This document shows positions 13,089-23,109 of a DNA stretch of 64,000 nucleotides, piece after piece. Origin of the DNA: Treponema sp. (GTDB taxonomy: Bacteria > Spirochaetota > Spirochaetia > Treponematales > Treponemataceae); contig JAKSTI010000001.1 of assembly GCA_024402665.1 (NCBI GenBank), positions 160,617 through 224,616 on the forward strand. The letters run 5' to 3'. Every line of letters begins with the position of its first letter. The stretch's first letter is position 1. The position numbers and the translations under genes are program-made. The notes under the pieces were generated by a model, which had not been told where the DNA came from, did not search any database, and saw nothing but the letters and a program-made list of their open reading frames with translations.

Positions 13089-14780
13089 ATGAAAAAGTTT
13101 GTGACTGGTTTTGTTGCAATGACTTGTCTCGCAGCTCTTTTTGTTTCTTGTGGTGGAAACAAAACTGGCAAAAAAGCTTCAGCAGAAGCAAAAGGTTACA
13201 CATTTGGTGAAGAAGTAACATTCCACTCAGATGATCCTGTAACTTATTCAATTTCTTTCAGTGACGCATCTTGGTATGCAATGCAGCCAGAATGGGAATC
13301 TGAAGGTGTTTTCAAAAAGATTGAAGACTTAACAAATGTACATCTTGATATTACTTCTTACGACAGTGGTGACTATCCACAGAAAGTTAACCTTGCAATC
13401 AACTCTGGATCTTCTACTTACATCATTCCAAAAATCTACTCAGAAGATCAGTATGTAGCAGGTGGCGGTGTAGTTGCAGTTTCTGATTATGTTGACTATA
13501 TGCCAAACTTCAGCGCATTCGTAAAGAATTACAAAATGGAACCTGATTTGGATACAATCCGCCAGAATGATGGAAAATACTATCGTCTTCCTGGTATGCA
13601 TCAGGCAGCTCTTCAGGACTACACAATCATGGTTCGTGAAGATATTTTCGAAGCAGCTGGATATGATATCCGCGAAATTGAAAAAGACTGGACTTGGGAA
13701 ACATTACACGATGTTCTCGTTGGCGTAAAGAAATACATGGTTGCTAACGGATTGTGTTCAGAAAAAGACTACATCTGGTCTGACCTCTGGTGTGGTGAAT
13801 CTGGAAAAGGACAGGGTGGTAACCTCTTGAAATTGATGGGTACTTCTTATGGTGTTCTTTCTGGATGGGCTATCGAAGGTTCAAACGGTGGTATTAAATT
13901 TGATCAGAAGAAAAAAGAATTCTATTCTTCTTCAATCAGTCCTGATTTCAAAAAATTCGTTACTGTTGCTAACAGCTTTGTAAAAGATGGTATCCTTGAT
14001 CCAGAAACTTTCACACAGTCTGATGATGTTGCTAACAACAAATTCTACAATGGTAAAACTGTAATCAAATCAACAAACCGTTCATCAATGACTAACGATA
14101 TTGCAAGTTTGCAGAAAATTACTCCAAATGGAAAAGTATATGTAACAGCTTATCCATCAGGAACAACAAAAGACTTGGCAGAAACTTCACGTCTTGAATG
14201 TGGTGTTATGATTTCTACAAAAGCTTTGGATGAACTTGGTGAAGCAGAATTCATTAAACTTATGCGTTTTGTTGACTGGATGTTCTATTCAAAAGAAGCT
14301 TACACTCTTACAAAATGGGGTGTTGAAGGTGAAACATGGCAGTATGTTGATGTAAATGGTATGAAAGTTAAAAAACTCCTCCCAGGATACAAATGTGGTG
14401 GTCTTGGTATTGGTGGTTCTGATGATGATGTTGATATCCGTCTTAAATGGGGATTTGCTGGTGGTAACTACTTCTATGGTCACTCAACAGCTGAATCAAC
14501 AGATAACTTCACTCCAGAAGTACAGGATTTGTATGCACGTTATGCTAAATACAAGACAGTTGCTACAGTAGATCCAAAAGCTAAACCAACAGAAGATCAG
14601 CGTGAACAGTTGAACCTCTGGGCTGTTCCTCTTATTGATAATATCAATGCTTGGACTTTGAAGTTCGTAATTGGTCAGAAAGATATCAATAAAGACTGGG
14701 ATCAGTATGTTGCAGATTGTAAAAACCTCAACATTGATAACATTGTAAAATTAACTAACGAAATCTACAAAGCACAGTAA
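13089..14780 (+). CDS. Carbohydrate ABC transporter substrate-binding lipoprotein
   Basis: The open frame extends back to 13017, but the convincing start is ATG 13089, preceded by AGGAGG. It is followed by a lipoprotein signal (MKKFVTGFVAMTCLAALFVSC, lipobox Cys21). The 563-residue product is much larger than ordinary sugar-binding proteins, which fits the LplA/YtcQ group that binds oligosaccharides. It has a two-lobed periplasmic fold with aromatic-rich segments such as WYAMQPEWESEGVFKKIEDLTNVHLD and RLPGMHQAALQDYTIMVREDIFEAAG. It delivers substrate to the two upstream permeases and is the last gene before a terminator. Given the FCD regulator, an oligo-uronide such as a pectin fragment is a reasonable guess at the substrate. 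Confidence 0.9.
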   Translation: MKKFVTGFVAMTCLAALFVSCGGNKTGKKASAEAKGYTFGEEVTFHSDDPVTYSISFSDASWYAMQPEWESEGVFKKIEDLTNVHLDITSYDSGDYPQKVNLAINSGSSTYIIPKIYSEDQYVAGGGVVAVSDYVDYMPNFSAFVKNYKMEPDLDTIRQNDGKYYRLPGMHQAALQDYTIMVREDIFEAAGYDIREIEKDWTWETLHDVLVGVKKYMVANGLCSEKDYIWSDLWCGESGKGQGGNLLKLMGTSYGVLSGWAIEGSNGGIKFDQKKKEFYSSSISPDFKKFVTVANSFVKDGILDPETFTQSDDVANNKFYNGKTVIKSTNRSSMTNDIASLQKITPNGKVYVTAYPSGTTKDLAETSRLECGVMISTKALDELGEAEFIKLMRFVDWMFYSKEAYTLTKWGVEGETWQYVDVNGMKVKKLLPGYKCGGLGIGGSDDDVDIRLKWGFAGGNYFYGHSTAESTDNFTPEVQDLYARYAKYKTVATVDPKAKPTEDQREQLNLWAVPLIDNINAWTLKFVIGQKDINKDWDQYVADCKNLNIDNIVKLTNEIYKAQ

Positions 14781-14818
14781 TTTTGATTTAGTTATTTAAT
14801 GCTCCATAATAAATAATT

Positions 14819-14857
14819 AAGCCTGAGATTTCTTTATGAAGTCTCAGGCTTTTCTTT
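14819..14857. terminator. Terminator between sugar importer and cysteine desulfurase
   Basis: AAGCCTGAGA (14819-14828) pairs with TCTCAGGCTT (14842-14851) and a T-rich tract follows. It lies between convergent operons. Confidence 0.85.
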
Positions 14858-14885
14858 TATAAATAAAATTAATTTTGAAAAACGA

Positions 14886-16064
14886 TTAGCGGTTGAAAGT
14901 AGAGTTAATTTCTTTTACTGCTTCAAACAATTCGTTGATTGCTTTTTCTGTAGTATGTGGGCCAAAACTGAATCTGACAGATGTTTCCCGTAATTTTGAA
15001 TCTACATGCATTGCTTCAAGAACAGGACGGCTGTTTTTCTTAGAAGAGCAGGCACTTCCTGTAGAAATACAAAATCCCTTTGAATCAAGAGCACGCAGCA
15101 TTACGTTTCCCGGAATATTATTAAAAGCACACTGAACTACAAAAGGAGAGAATAATTCCTGTTTGTTAAGTCTGCTTTCTGGAACAATAGTTGCTCCTTT
15201 TAATTCAGATAATTTTTTTACAAAACTATTTGTAATTTCTTTCTGATTTTCAAAAAATTTGTACTGGTCTGAAGATTTTTCACTTTCTTCAATATAATAG
15301 CGTTCAAGACATTTAGAAAAAGCAACTGCACCAAACGTATTTTCAGTTCCGCTGCGAATCCCATTTTCCTGTCCGCCGCCTCTTAAGAACGGTTCAAATT
15401 TGTCTTTTGAATATAAAATCCCAATTCCACGAGGACCGCAGATTTTATGAGAACTAAAGGCGGCACTATCAATCCCTTCATAAGATAAATTTAATGGTAT
15501 TTTTCCCGCAGCTTGCACACAATCTATATGAAACTTAGGCTTTCTTTTTCCTTCTGCCCATTTTGAAATTGTATCTGCAATTTTATAAACAGGCTGAATA
15601 ACTCCAGTTTCATTATTTACAGCCATAATACATACAAGCATAGTATCCGAAGTCAATAGTGACTGTACAACTTCCGGCTGAATAACACCATCTTTATCTG
15701 CAGGAATTGCTACTACATTCCAGCCGCAATGTTTTAATGCTTCGGCTTGTTCTCTAACAGCGGGATGTTCTATTGAACTGATTAATACTGTACCTTTTGA
15801 AGGTTTTGCAAGTAATGCAAGAAGAGGAATGTGATCACTTTCTGTTCCGCCAGATGTAAAATAGATTGTTTCAGGTTTTACTTTTAATGTTTTTGCACAA
15901 AGATTACGTGCTTCTTCAAATAAAACTCTTGCATCTTTCCCAATCTGATGTGTACTGGAAGGATTTCCCCAGCATTTTAAAGTTTTACTTAATGCTTCTG
16001 TTACAATGTCTTCGTCAGCAGGACTTGTAGCGGCCCAGTCAAAATAGTGATCAATAGAATGCAT
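14886..16064 (-). CDS. Cysteine desulfurase, NifS/IscS type
   Basis: This 392-residue PLP enzyme removes sulfur from cysteine and supplies it to Fe-S cluster or thiouridine synthesis. It opens with HYFDWAATSPADEDIV, contains the early PLP-binding segment FTSGGTESDHIPLLAL, and has the PLP lysine in SSHKICGPRGIGIL (about residue 206). The mobile active-site cysteine lies in STGSACSSKKNSRPVLEAM. The short loop around that Cys fits the group I (NifS/IscS) branch. A GGAAT ribosome binding site precedes the ATG. It is the last gene of the tmk operon, 9 nt after aroB. No scaffold (IscU/NifU) gene is adjacent. Confidence 0.92.
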   Translation of the reverse strand: MHSIDHYFDWAATSPADEDIVTEALSKTLKCWGNPSSTHQIGKDARVLFEEARNLCAKTLKVKPETIYFTSGGTESDHIPLLALLAKPSKGTVLISSIEHPAVREQAEALKHCGWNVVAIPADKDGVIQPEVVQSLLTSDTMLVCIMAVNNETGVIQPVYKIADTISKWAEGKRKPKFHIDCVQAAGKIPLNLSYEGIDSAAFSSHKICGPRGIGILYSKDKFEPFLRGGGQENGIRSGTENTFGAVAFSKCLERYYIEESEKSSDQYKFFENQKEITNSFVKKLSELKGATIVPESRLNKQELFSPFVVQCAFNNIPGNVMLRALDSKGFCISTGSACSSKKNSRPVLEAMHVDSKLRETSVRFSFGPHTTEKAINELFEAVKEINSTFNR

Positions 16065-16073
16065 ATTTATTCC

Positions 16074-17189
16074 TTATTTAAGGGTTGCAAGAATTTCAGA
16101 ATCTTCAACTTCTTCAGCAACAATATCACAAGTGTTTTTTGGAATTACAACTTTAATTTTGCTGTTCATATTCTTTTTATCTTTATGCATAACTGTAAGG
16201 AATCTCTCTCCAATAGCGCCACCTGCAACAGATGATGGAATTGATTCTGTATTCCAGTCATATAATTCAAGAATCTTAAAGATTTTATTTTTGAAAGCTT
16301 CCATACAGTAGCCTTTATTCAAACTTAAAACAGTTGCTCTGCCAATTCCCCAAGCAACAGCCTGGCCGTGAGTAATTGCACCTAATCCGCTTAAAGTTTC
16401 AAGTGCGTGTCCGTAGGTGTGTCCAAGGTTCAGGAATGCACGAATATTTCTTTCAGTAAAATCTTTTTCAACAAAGCTTGATTTAATCTTTACACATTCC
16501 ATAATAATGTTTTTTAAGATTTTGCTGTCACGGGCTTTAATTTTTTCGCTTTCAGTTTCCATAACATCAAGCATCTGTGCATTTGAAAGAATTGCTGTCT
16601 TAAATGCTTCTGCCAGACCAGAATTGAACTGCTGTTCAGAGAGAGACTGAACAAAATCTGTACAGTAATAGATTTTTCTTGCAGGATAAAAAGAACCAAT
16701 CATGTTTTTGTAATTGTCAAAATCACAACCTGTTTTTCCACCCATAGCTGCATCAACCATAGCAAGCAGAGTAGTTGGAACAAATTCAACTTTAGCGCCT
16801 CTTTTGAAAATAGAAGCTGCAAAAGCTGTAATATCACAGATTACACCACCACCAATACCTACAAATAAATCATTGCGGGAAAAACCTGCTTCAATAGCGG
16901 CAGAAACAATTTTAAGAACGCTTTCTACTGTTTTATAAGGCTCGCCGGAACCAAGAATAATAAGATAGTCATTATTGCATCTGTCGTCTTCGAATTTAGA
17001 AAGGAAGTTTTCCATGCAGGGAAGAGAAGCTACAGTTCCGTCTGTTACAAAATATCGTTTCCCGGTATTTTCAGCACCAATATTGAAAATAGAAACTAAA
17101 TCAGGAGTGCCATCAAAAAATTCAATTTCTGAACTTTCTGTGCCAATGTAAATTGATGGGTAATTAATCTTTAAAATTTCGTTTGCCAT
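16074..17189 (-). CDS. aroB: 3-dehydroquinate synthase
   Basis: AroB converts DAHP to 3-dehydroquinate, step two of the shikimate pathway. The 371-residue protein has the NAD-binding loop GIGGGVICDITAFAASIFKRG and then FVPTTLLAMVDAAMGGKTGCDFDNYKNMIGSF. Its zinc ligands lie in LAEAFKTAIL and NLGHTYGHALE (two His) with GITHGQAVAWGI-like context. The N-terminus is less conserved than usual. It has no ribosome binding site and starts 12 nt after the preceding stop, so translation is probably coupled. Host-restricted treponemes such as T. pallidum are not expected to make aromatic amino acids, so this gene points to a freer-living commensal. Confidence 0.93.
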   Translation of the reverse strand: MANEILKINYPSIYIGTESSEIEFFDGTPDLVSIFNIGAENTGKRYFVTDGTVASLPCMENFLSKFEDDRCNNDYLIILGSGEPYKTVESVLKIVSAAIEAGFSRNDLFVGIGGGVICDITAFAASIFKRGAKVEFVPTTLLAMVDAAMGGKTGCDFDNYKNMIGSFYPARKIYYCTDFVQSLSEQQFNSGLAEAFKTAILSNAQMLDVMETESEKIKARDSKILKNIIMECVKIKSSFVEKDFTERNIRAFLNLGHTYGHALETLSGLGAITHGQAVAWGIGRATVLSLNKGYCMEAFKNKIFKILELYDWNTESIPSSVAGGAIGERFLTVMHKDKKNMNSKIKVVIPKNTCDIVAEEVEDSEILATLK

Positions 17190-17201
17190 GATGGAAGTAT
17201 T

Positions 17202-17816
17202 TTAATATATTTCTTCCATTTGGTTAAGTTGTTCAATGTTTTTTTCTACTCTTGCTATTTCACGTTTAAGCATCTTTTCGTAATCTAATTCCCCGGTTCT
17301 GATTCTTTCTCTTTCATCTTCCCAGTTTTGCTTTGCAGTAATGAATAAAAAGTTAAAAGATGGAGCATCTGCTTTTTCATACCACAATTTTGCTTCCTGC
17401 CAGTAATATAATGCAGATTTATAACAAGATAGAGTTATCTGTAAATTTTCAAGATATTCCTTTTTAAACGCAGCGTCGTAAAAATAAATATTCTGTTTGT
17501 CGTAAATTTTTCCAAGTCGCAAATGCTGTTCAATTAATTTAAGATTAATGTGCATCTGGAATAAATAGCGGTATTTTTCCCACTGTTTTTCGTTTTCAAC
17601 TGTAAAATCAAGAAACTGAGGATTACAGAAATCTGCTTTTGCAGCCTGTTCCAGCCAGTAAATGTTTTCCATTACAGAATTTGGATACTGCTTAAAATGT
17701 ATATGATAAAGATTGTAATATTCTTCTTTAAAGTGCACGTAATATGCATTAGCTTTCTGCGCTGGTACTAAAAAGAGAATAGTCATCAATGTTGCAAGAA
17801 TTAAATGTTTCTTCAC
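17202..17816 (-). CDS. Exported protein of unknown function
   Basis: This 204-residue protein starts at GTG 17816. It has a classical signal peptide (MKKHLILATLMTILFLVPAQKANA, probable cleavage after ANA). The mature part is helical and very rich in Tyr, Trp and His (YYVHFKEEYYNLYHIHFKQYPNSVMENIYWLEQAAKADFCNP), with a repeat-like helix pattern ending in a charged coiled coil (MLKREIARVEKNIEQLNQMEEIY). It looks like a periplasmic helical-repeat protein. It lies between tmk (39 bp) and aroB (12 bp) and is probably co-transcribed. I do not recognise a named family. Confidence 0.75.
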   Translation of the reverse strand: MKKHLILATLMTILFLVPAQKANAYYVHFKEEYYNLYHIHFKQYPNSVMENIYWLEQAAKADFCNPQFLDFTVENEKQWEKYRYLFQMHINLKLIEQHLRLGKIYDKQNIYFYDAAFKKEYLENLQITLSCYKSALYYWQEAKLWYEKADAPSFNFLFITAKQNWEDERERIRTGELDYEKMLKREIARVEKNIEQLNQMEEIY

Positions 17817-17855
17817 AACTTATTTATCGGTATTTTTCTTATGCACTATTAGAAG

Positions 17856-18473
17856 TTATTTTGAAATTATACTGTCAATTTCTTTGTTGATTACCGCTGC
17901 AATTTCTTTAATTGATTTTGAGGCATCAATGCGAACAACTTTCATACCAGAAGATTTATCTGCTTCATATTGGCTGATTACCTTTTCGTACAAAGCAGCA
18001 ATTTTTTTCTGAATATCGATTTTTTCATAGATTTCTTTTTTTTCATTTCGAGCATCTACTCTGGCAAGAGAAATCTCAGGATTAATTACAAAATAGAAGA
18101 GTAACTGTGGCAAAGGAAATGTTGAATTTAAAAGAGCAGGCAGTTCTTCTCCACAACTTGCTGACTGATACGCCATACTTGAAAAGAAATATCTGTCGCT
18201 GATAACTATTTTTCCATTGTTAATCTGATCAATAATTCCGCCTTCACCATATAAGTGCTGGCATCTGTCTGCGGCAAACAAAAATGCATTTGTCTTTTCA
18301 TCCATTTTCATTTCACCACCAAGCATTTTTCTTAGAAATTTTCCAATTTCATTTGAAGTAGGTTCGGCTGTTTTATAAATTTTTTCAGGCAATCTTTCTG
18401 CCAAAATGTTAATCTGTGTGGAAGTTCCACTTCCATCTATGCCTTCAAATACAATGAAATTATTAAGTACCAT
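17856..18473 (-). CDS. tmk: Thymidylate kinase
   Basis: This 205-residue enzyme phosphorylates dTMP to dTDP. The P-loop is FVIFEGIDGSGTSTQ-like (NNFIVFEGIDGSGTSTQINIL, residues 4-24). The DRY segment appears as VISDRYFFSSMAYQ, and the LID region contains RVDARNEKKEIYEK. It is the first gene of the minus-strand operon tmk, exported protein, aroB, cysteine desulfurase. A perfect TATAAT lies 7 bp before the ATG and there is no ribosome binding site, which implies a leaderless transcript. It is transcribed divergently from tamB across 162 bp. Confidence 0.94.
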   Translation of the reverse strand: MVLNNFIVFEGIDGSGTSTQINILAERLPEKIYKTAEPTSNEIGKFLRKMLGGEMKMDEKTNAFLFAADRCQHLYGEGGIIDQINNGKIVISDRYFFSSMAYQSASCGEELPALLNSTFPLPQLLFYFVINPEISLARVDARNEKKEIYEKIDIQKKIAALYEKVISQYEADKSSGMKVVRIDASKSIKEIAAVINKEIDSIISK

Positions 18474-18480
18474 ATTTTTT

Positions 18481-18486
18481 ATTATA
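18481..18486 (-). promoter_or_regulatory. -10 box of tmk
   Basis: On the minus strand TATAAT (18486-18481) is followed by 7 bp and then the ATG of tmk. No strong -35 is seen; TAGATT at the 17-bp position matches only three bases. The position predicts a leaderless message. Confidence 0.55.
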
Positions 18487-18635
18487 ATGTATTTTTTTCT
18501 TTAAATCTAATTTTTTCACAGGTCTGCAACAATTAATTGTTCATAATGCCATCTTCTGTTATAATTATACGATTAAAATTGGACTTTTTGTATACTTTTG
18601 AAATTACATCAGGTTCACTTTTATCAGATGGTTAG

Positions 18636-21600
18636 ATGAAAAAGATTTCTCGTACTTCGAAAATTTGTTTTATTATTTTTCTCTTTTTAGTCCTGATTGC
18701 ACTGGCAGTTTCACGTCCAATTAATAAAAAACTGTCTGCCGCTGTGAGCAGTTATACTTTGCAATTGCAGAATACAATTCAGGAATCAACAGGGTTGAAT
18801 ATTTCTTACAAGTCTTTTTCTCCATCAATTTTGAATCAGTTTGAAATTTACGGAATTGAATTAACAGATAAAGAGGGCAATCTTGTTGGTTCCATAAATA
18901 AACTGATTATTAATTACAGACTTTTCTCTCTTATAAAAGGGGACTATCAGCGTTTTGTCCGCAATGTTGTAATTGATGGTATTAAGGTTGATTTAAAACG
19001 TACTCTTGATATTGTAACAGCCCTTTCTGAAAACCCTGATTCTGAAGCTGTAAAAGTTTCTGATGATTCAAATGAATTAACTGCTTTGATTGATGATTTT
19101 GCTTCAATCTCCGAATATATTCCATCTAATATTGAAATTAAAAATGTTGAACTTTTTTATGAAGATGAAAATGTTGATGCTTTAGTTTCCATCAGTAATG
19201 TAGTTGTCCTTAATTCTACAAGAAGAAAAAGTCTTGAATTAACTCTTGGTGGAAAAGGCCGTGTTTTAGTTAAGCCAATGGACATGTTGTTTACAACAAA
19301 TCTTTTGATGAACGGAACAATTTACGACAATCTTGAAAATTCTTCTGTTCACTTCAGCATTTCAGATTTTACAAACGGCGAATATAAATTAAATAAATTG
19401 AACTTCCTTGCAACTTATGCAGATAACGTTTTTGATGTTCATTCAGTTCAGAGTGTTAATCCATTCTATGTAGGTGCAAAATACGATTACAAAAATAACA
19501 TAGCAGAAGCATCTGTAAAAACAGATAATCTGGATCCTCTTACTTTGTTCACAACATCAAATAAAGAAATAAAAGATTTAATCAGAGATTTCCGCCTTTC
19601 TGTAACAGCAGACGTAAAATATGAAATAGACGAAGACAAACTTTCTTACGATTCAAATGGCCGCGTTTATGTTCCTGCAAATTATGTTCCTGGTGGCGCA
19701 AATGTTTCTTATAATCTTGCCGGCGATTTAGATAAATTGAAACTGAAATATCTGAATGTTACTGGAGATATGTTTGATGTTGGCGGTAATCTTGATTTAA
19801 CTTTCAAAAACCTTCAGCTTTCCGGTTTGCTTGATTTACGCAGATTCAGTCTTCCTAATGGAAAAATTGTTTCTTCTGAAATTAATTTCCATTCTATGTC
19901 AAAAGGATTCTTTATTGCTTCTCCAAAAGTTGTTATTGGTGAAAAAGAATTAACTTCCATGCTTGTAAAAGTAATTCCTCAGAATGATTCTGTGGACTTT
20001 GAGTTTGAAGTTTCTGATTATATTTCATCTGAAGAAAACCCTGATGATGTGCAAGTTGGTGTAATTTCAATAGATGGTAGTTATCTTACAGCCTCAAATT
20101 ATTTCCAGACAAATGTGTCTCTTAACAGTTTGTCTGTATTAAGTGTGCTTCAATATGTCCAGCAGCTTGTTGATTCAGAAACTGCCCAGACTATTGCCGG
20201 TCTTGAAGATTTTGCCGCTCCTTACATCTTTACTGGTGATGTATATGCTTCTTCAGATTTTGATTCAGTTTCTTTCAACGTTCCTTACGTTCTTGTTGCT
20301 AATACAAAAGAAGATAATCAGTACCTGTTCTTATCTGCCAACGGAAATGAACAGAATATTCAGATAAACAGATTCGATTTGATTTTAGGAAATTATGCTA
20401 TAAATCTTGTAGCAAACTTAACAAGACTTCCTGATTCCAATGAAATGTTCTTTGATGTGGGAGCTGTTGCTTCATCAATTCCATATAATTTTAATGGAAC
20501 TTATGTAGATAACGTAATTACAGTCAGTGGCGATTATGGAGTTAATTGTCAGGTAAGACTTAATAAAGACAGTGTTGACGGTGAATTAATAGTAGAAAAT
20601 CTTCCTTTGCCTCTGGAAAACGGTTCATATATTCTTTCTACAGACAGTGCCTTTACTTATTCAAGTGCAAATGGTCCTGAAGTTCAGTTGACTCAGTTTG
20701 TAGTAGAAAAATCTGATATTACATCTGTAATTAATCCAAAACTTATGATTGGCGGCACAATTACAAAATATGGTGCCCAGTTATCAACAATCGGTTTTTC
20801 AGATATGTATTCAAATCTTGAAGGTGAAGCTGATATTACTGTAAACATGGATGAAGGCATTTTTAATTCAGCAGGTATTTCTCTTGCATTAAAGAGTACA
20901 ACTGCAGAAGAAAGAATCAATCTTGAAGCAGCCGTATCTAATCCTGATGGAGTTGAATTAAATTCTGATACAATAATGAATAATCTTTATATCAACTCCC
21001 AGCTTGATTTTAATAATTTTGGTTTAAGCCGCTTTACAAGTCAGAAAAATGACAGCAATGAATTATCAGCCTCTTTATTCCTTACTGGTACACTAGAACA
21101 TCCATATGCCGCATTGACTTTGCGAAAACTGTCAATGCTTATTTCAAATGACATTATGACTGCAAAAGGTATGGCTTTACTGGAAGACAGAGACCTTTCT
21201 ATTAACGAATTGAATTTTACTTCAAGAACATGGGGAATTAATAACATAACAGGTAATTTCTCAATTGATCAGCTGGAAGGTGAATTAAAAGGCTTATTTA
21301 ATCTTGTAAGTTCAGACCAGGATCTTGAAATCCCACTTAATGTACGACTTCATGATGCATATTTTGCAGAAGATTCACTTGCTCCAGAATCAGTTACAGT
21401 TACAGTTTCTTCAGATAACGTTGGCGGTACTATGATGAACAAAAATGTAGGCTTTGAAGTTTCTGTAATTTATACTCCTGACGTTATATCAGTATTCTCT
21501 TCAGATAACATTGGTCTTGTAGGAACATATCTTCCAGAAACAGGCGAAGTTTTTGGTTCTATTGATTCAGAAGGCGTTATGATGCTTGATGTAGGTGGAA

Positions 21601-23069
21601 CTGCCCAGAGTGACAATCTTAATATTCAGATTTCAAATATTGATATTAATTTAAAGAATCTTCTTTCATATTTCAAATATGATGATTCTCTTAAAGTTGA
21701 AAACGGTAATCTTAAAGGCGATTTACTTTTACAGGGAAACTTTGATACACCAGATTTATTTGGTGAACTAAGAATTGATTCTCCACGCTGCTATCTGCCA
21801 TCTCTCTTTAAGAATGTAGTTTCTGCAAAAGAAATGAAAGTCACCGCTTTACATAATGAAATCACTCTTGAAAAGCAGGTTTATTCTCTTAAAAATACAC
21901 CTAAGTTCAACATGGACGGTAAAATCGTACTTGATAAATGGGCACCAGATTATATGTCCCTTTCAATTTCTTCTCTTAAGAATGATTCAATCCCTCTTGA
22001 AGTTAAGAGTGAAGATTACACATTTATTGGTGAAGTAGCAGGAAATCTTGATATTTTTGTTGAAGACAACATTATGGACGTAACTGGGAAACTTTACGGA
22101 GAAAACATCAACTTTGATATTCCAATGCCTGGTTTAGGTGATCTTACTTCCAGCTCTGACAGTGATTCTGATGTTCCTGATCCTGATGAAATGACTCTTA
22201 GAACAAATCTTGATATTACTTTTGGAACCCACGTTATTTTCAGTTATTCTCCAATTTTACGTGCAGTCTTTGTTCCAAATACACATATTTTCATTAAAAC
22301 AGATGATTCAACAGACTTGTATGAAGTAAGCGGCGAATTAAAAATAAAATCCGGAGATATCAATTATTTAAGAAGAAACTTCTATATTAAAGAGGGTAAT
22401 ATTAAATTCAATGGGGAAGATATTACAAATCCTATAGTTTCAATTGCTGCGGAAACACGAGAAAAAGATTCTACGGGGCAGAATATAAGAATTATTTTGT
22501 CTGCAGAAAATCAGTATCTTAGCGAATTGAATCCAAAATTCTCATCAGATCCACCAAAATCAGAAAATGAAATCTTAAGTCTTCTTGGTCAGGTTATTCT
22601 TGCAGATGCTAAAGGTCTTGGTGATATTGTTGCAACTGCCGGCGAATACTGGCTTCAGTCTACTGTAATGCGTGAAATTGAAAACAAGTTGCGAGATTTG
22701 CTGAATTTTGATATATTCTCAATAAGAACTAATGTATTGCAAAATACTATAAACTTGAGTAATGCAGGGTTACTTACTAACGAAAATATTACAATTGGTA
22801 ACTTTCTTGATAACTCAACTGTTTATATAGGTAAATACCTGGGAAGTAATTTGTATGTAGATGCAATGCTTCATTTATCTTTGGAAGACGGTGACGTAAC
22901 AGATATTTCATCTGCAAAAGGTCTTTTGTTCAAGCCTGAATTTGGTCTTGAGTTGGAACTGCCAATTGCAAATATCAGATGGAATATGGCTCCAGATATA
23001 AATGCACTTATGAATAATCAGTATGTTCCATCTACATCTCTTTCATTGTCATGGAAGTTTAATTTCTAG
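18636..23069 (+). CDS. tamB: TamB-like translocation and assembly module protein
   Basis: This 1477-residue protein has one N-terminal membrane anchor (ICFIIFLFLVLIALAVS) and then a very long beta-rich body of repeating amphipathic strands, as in the AsmA/TamB bridge proteins. Its last 300 residues match the TamB (DUF490) domain: SGELKIKSGDINYLRRNFYIKEGNIKFNGEDITNPIVSIAAETRE, then SENEILSLLGQV and a C-terminal strand ending WKFNF. TamB forms a groove across the periplasm and works with Omp85 proteins in barrel assembly or lipid transport. BamA follows 40 bp downstream, then Skp, an arrangement also known in T. pallidum (tp0325-tp0327). The body is low in recognisable motifs, as expected. Confidence 0.9.
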   Translation: MKKISRTSKICFIIFLFLVLIALAVSRPINKKLSAAVSSYTLQLQNTIQESTGLNISYKSFSPSILNQFEIYGIELTDKEGNLVGSINKLIINYRLFSLIKGDYQRFVRNVVIDGIKVDLKRTLDIVTALSENPDSEAVKVSDDSNELTALIDDFASISEYIPSNIEIKNVELFYEDENVDALVSISNVVVLNSTRRKSLELTLGGKGRVLVKPMDMLFTTNLLMNGTIYDNLENSSVHFSISDFTNGEYKLNKLNFLATYADNVFDVHSVQSVNPFYVGAKYDYKNNIAEASVKTDNLDPLTLFTTSNKEIKDLIRDFRLSVTADVKYEIDEDKLSYDSNGRVYVPANYVPGGANVSYNLAGDLDKLKLKYLNVTGDMFDVGGNLDLTFKNLQLSGLLDLRRFSLPNGKIVSSEINFHSMSKGFFIASPKVVIGEKELTSMLVKVIPQNDSVDFEFEVSDYISSEENPDDVQVGVISIDGSYLTASNYFQTNVSLNSLSVLSVLQYVQQLVDSETAQTIAGLEDFAAPYIFTGDVYASSDFDSVSFNVPYVLVANTKEDNQYLFLSANGNEQNIQINRFDLILGNYAINLVANLTRLPDSNEMFFDVGAVASSIPYNFNGTYVDNVITVSGDYGVNCQVRLNKDSVDGELIVENLPLPLENGSYILSTDSAFTYSSANGPEVQLTQFVVEKSDITSVINPKLMIGGTITKYGAQLSTIGFSDMYSNLEGEADITVNMDEGIFNSAGISLALKSTTAEERINLEAAVSNPDGVELNSDTIMNNLYINSQLDFNNFGLSRFTSQKNDSNELSASLFLTGTLEHPYAALTLRKLSMLISNDIMTAKGMALLEDRDLSINELNFTSRTWGINNITGNFSIDQLEGELKGLFNLVSSDQDLEIPLNVRLHDAYFAEDSLAPESVTVTVSSDNVGGTMMNKNVGFEVSVIYTPDVISVFSSDNIGLVGTYLPETGEVFGSIDSEGVMMLDVGGTAQSDNLNIQISNIDINLKNLLSYFKYDDSLKVENGNLKGDLLLQGNFDTPDLFGELRIDSPRCYLPSLFKNVVSAKEMKVTALHNEITLEKQVYSLKNTPKFNMDGKIVLDKWAPDYMSLSISSLKNDSIPLEVKSEDYTFIGEVAGNLDIFVEDNIMDVTGKLYGENINFDIPMPGLGDLTSSSDSDSDVPDPDEMTLRTNLDITFGTHVIFSYSPILRAVFVPNTHIFIKTDDSTDLYEVSGELKIKSGDINYLRRNFYIKEGNIKFNGEDITNPIVSIAAETREKDSTGQNIRIILSAENQYLSELNPKFSSDPPKSENEILSLLGQVILADAKGLGDIVATAGEYWLQSTVMREIENKLRDLLNFDIFSIRTNVLQNTINLSNAGLLTNENITIGNFLDNSTVYIGKYLGSNLYVDAMLHLSLEDGDVTDISSAKGLLFKPEFGLELELPIANIRWNMAPDINALMNNQYVPSTSLSLSWKFNF

Positions 23070-23109
23070 GATTACAAAAAGACATATCGGTGAGACACAG
23101 GAGTTAAAA

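Noticed and set aside
23023..23109. N-terminal extension of BamA
   Set aside because: It overlaps the end of tamB in another frame; CAGGAG and a signal peptide mark 23110 as the start.
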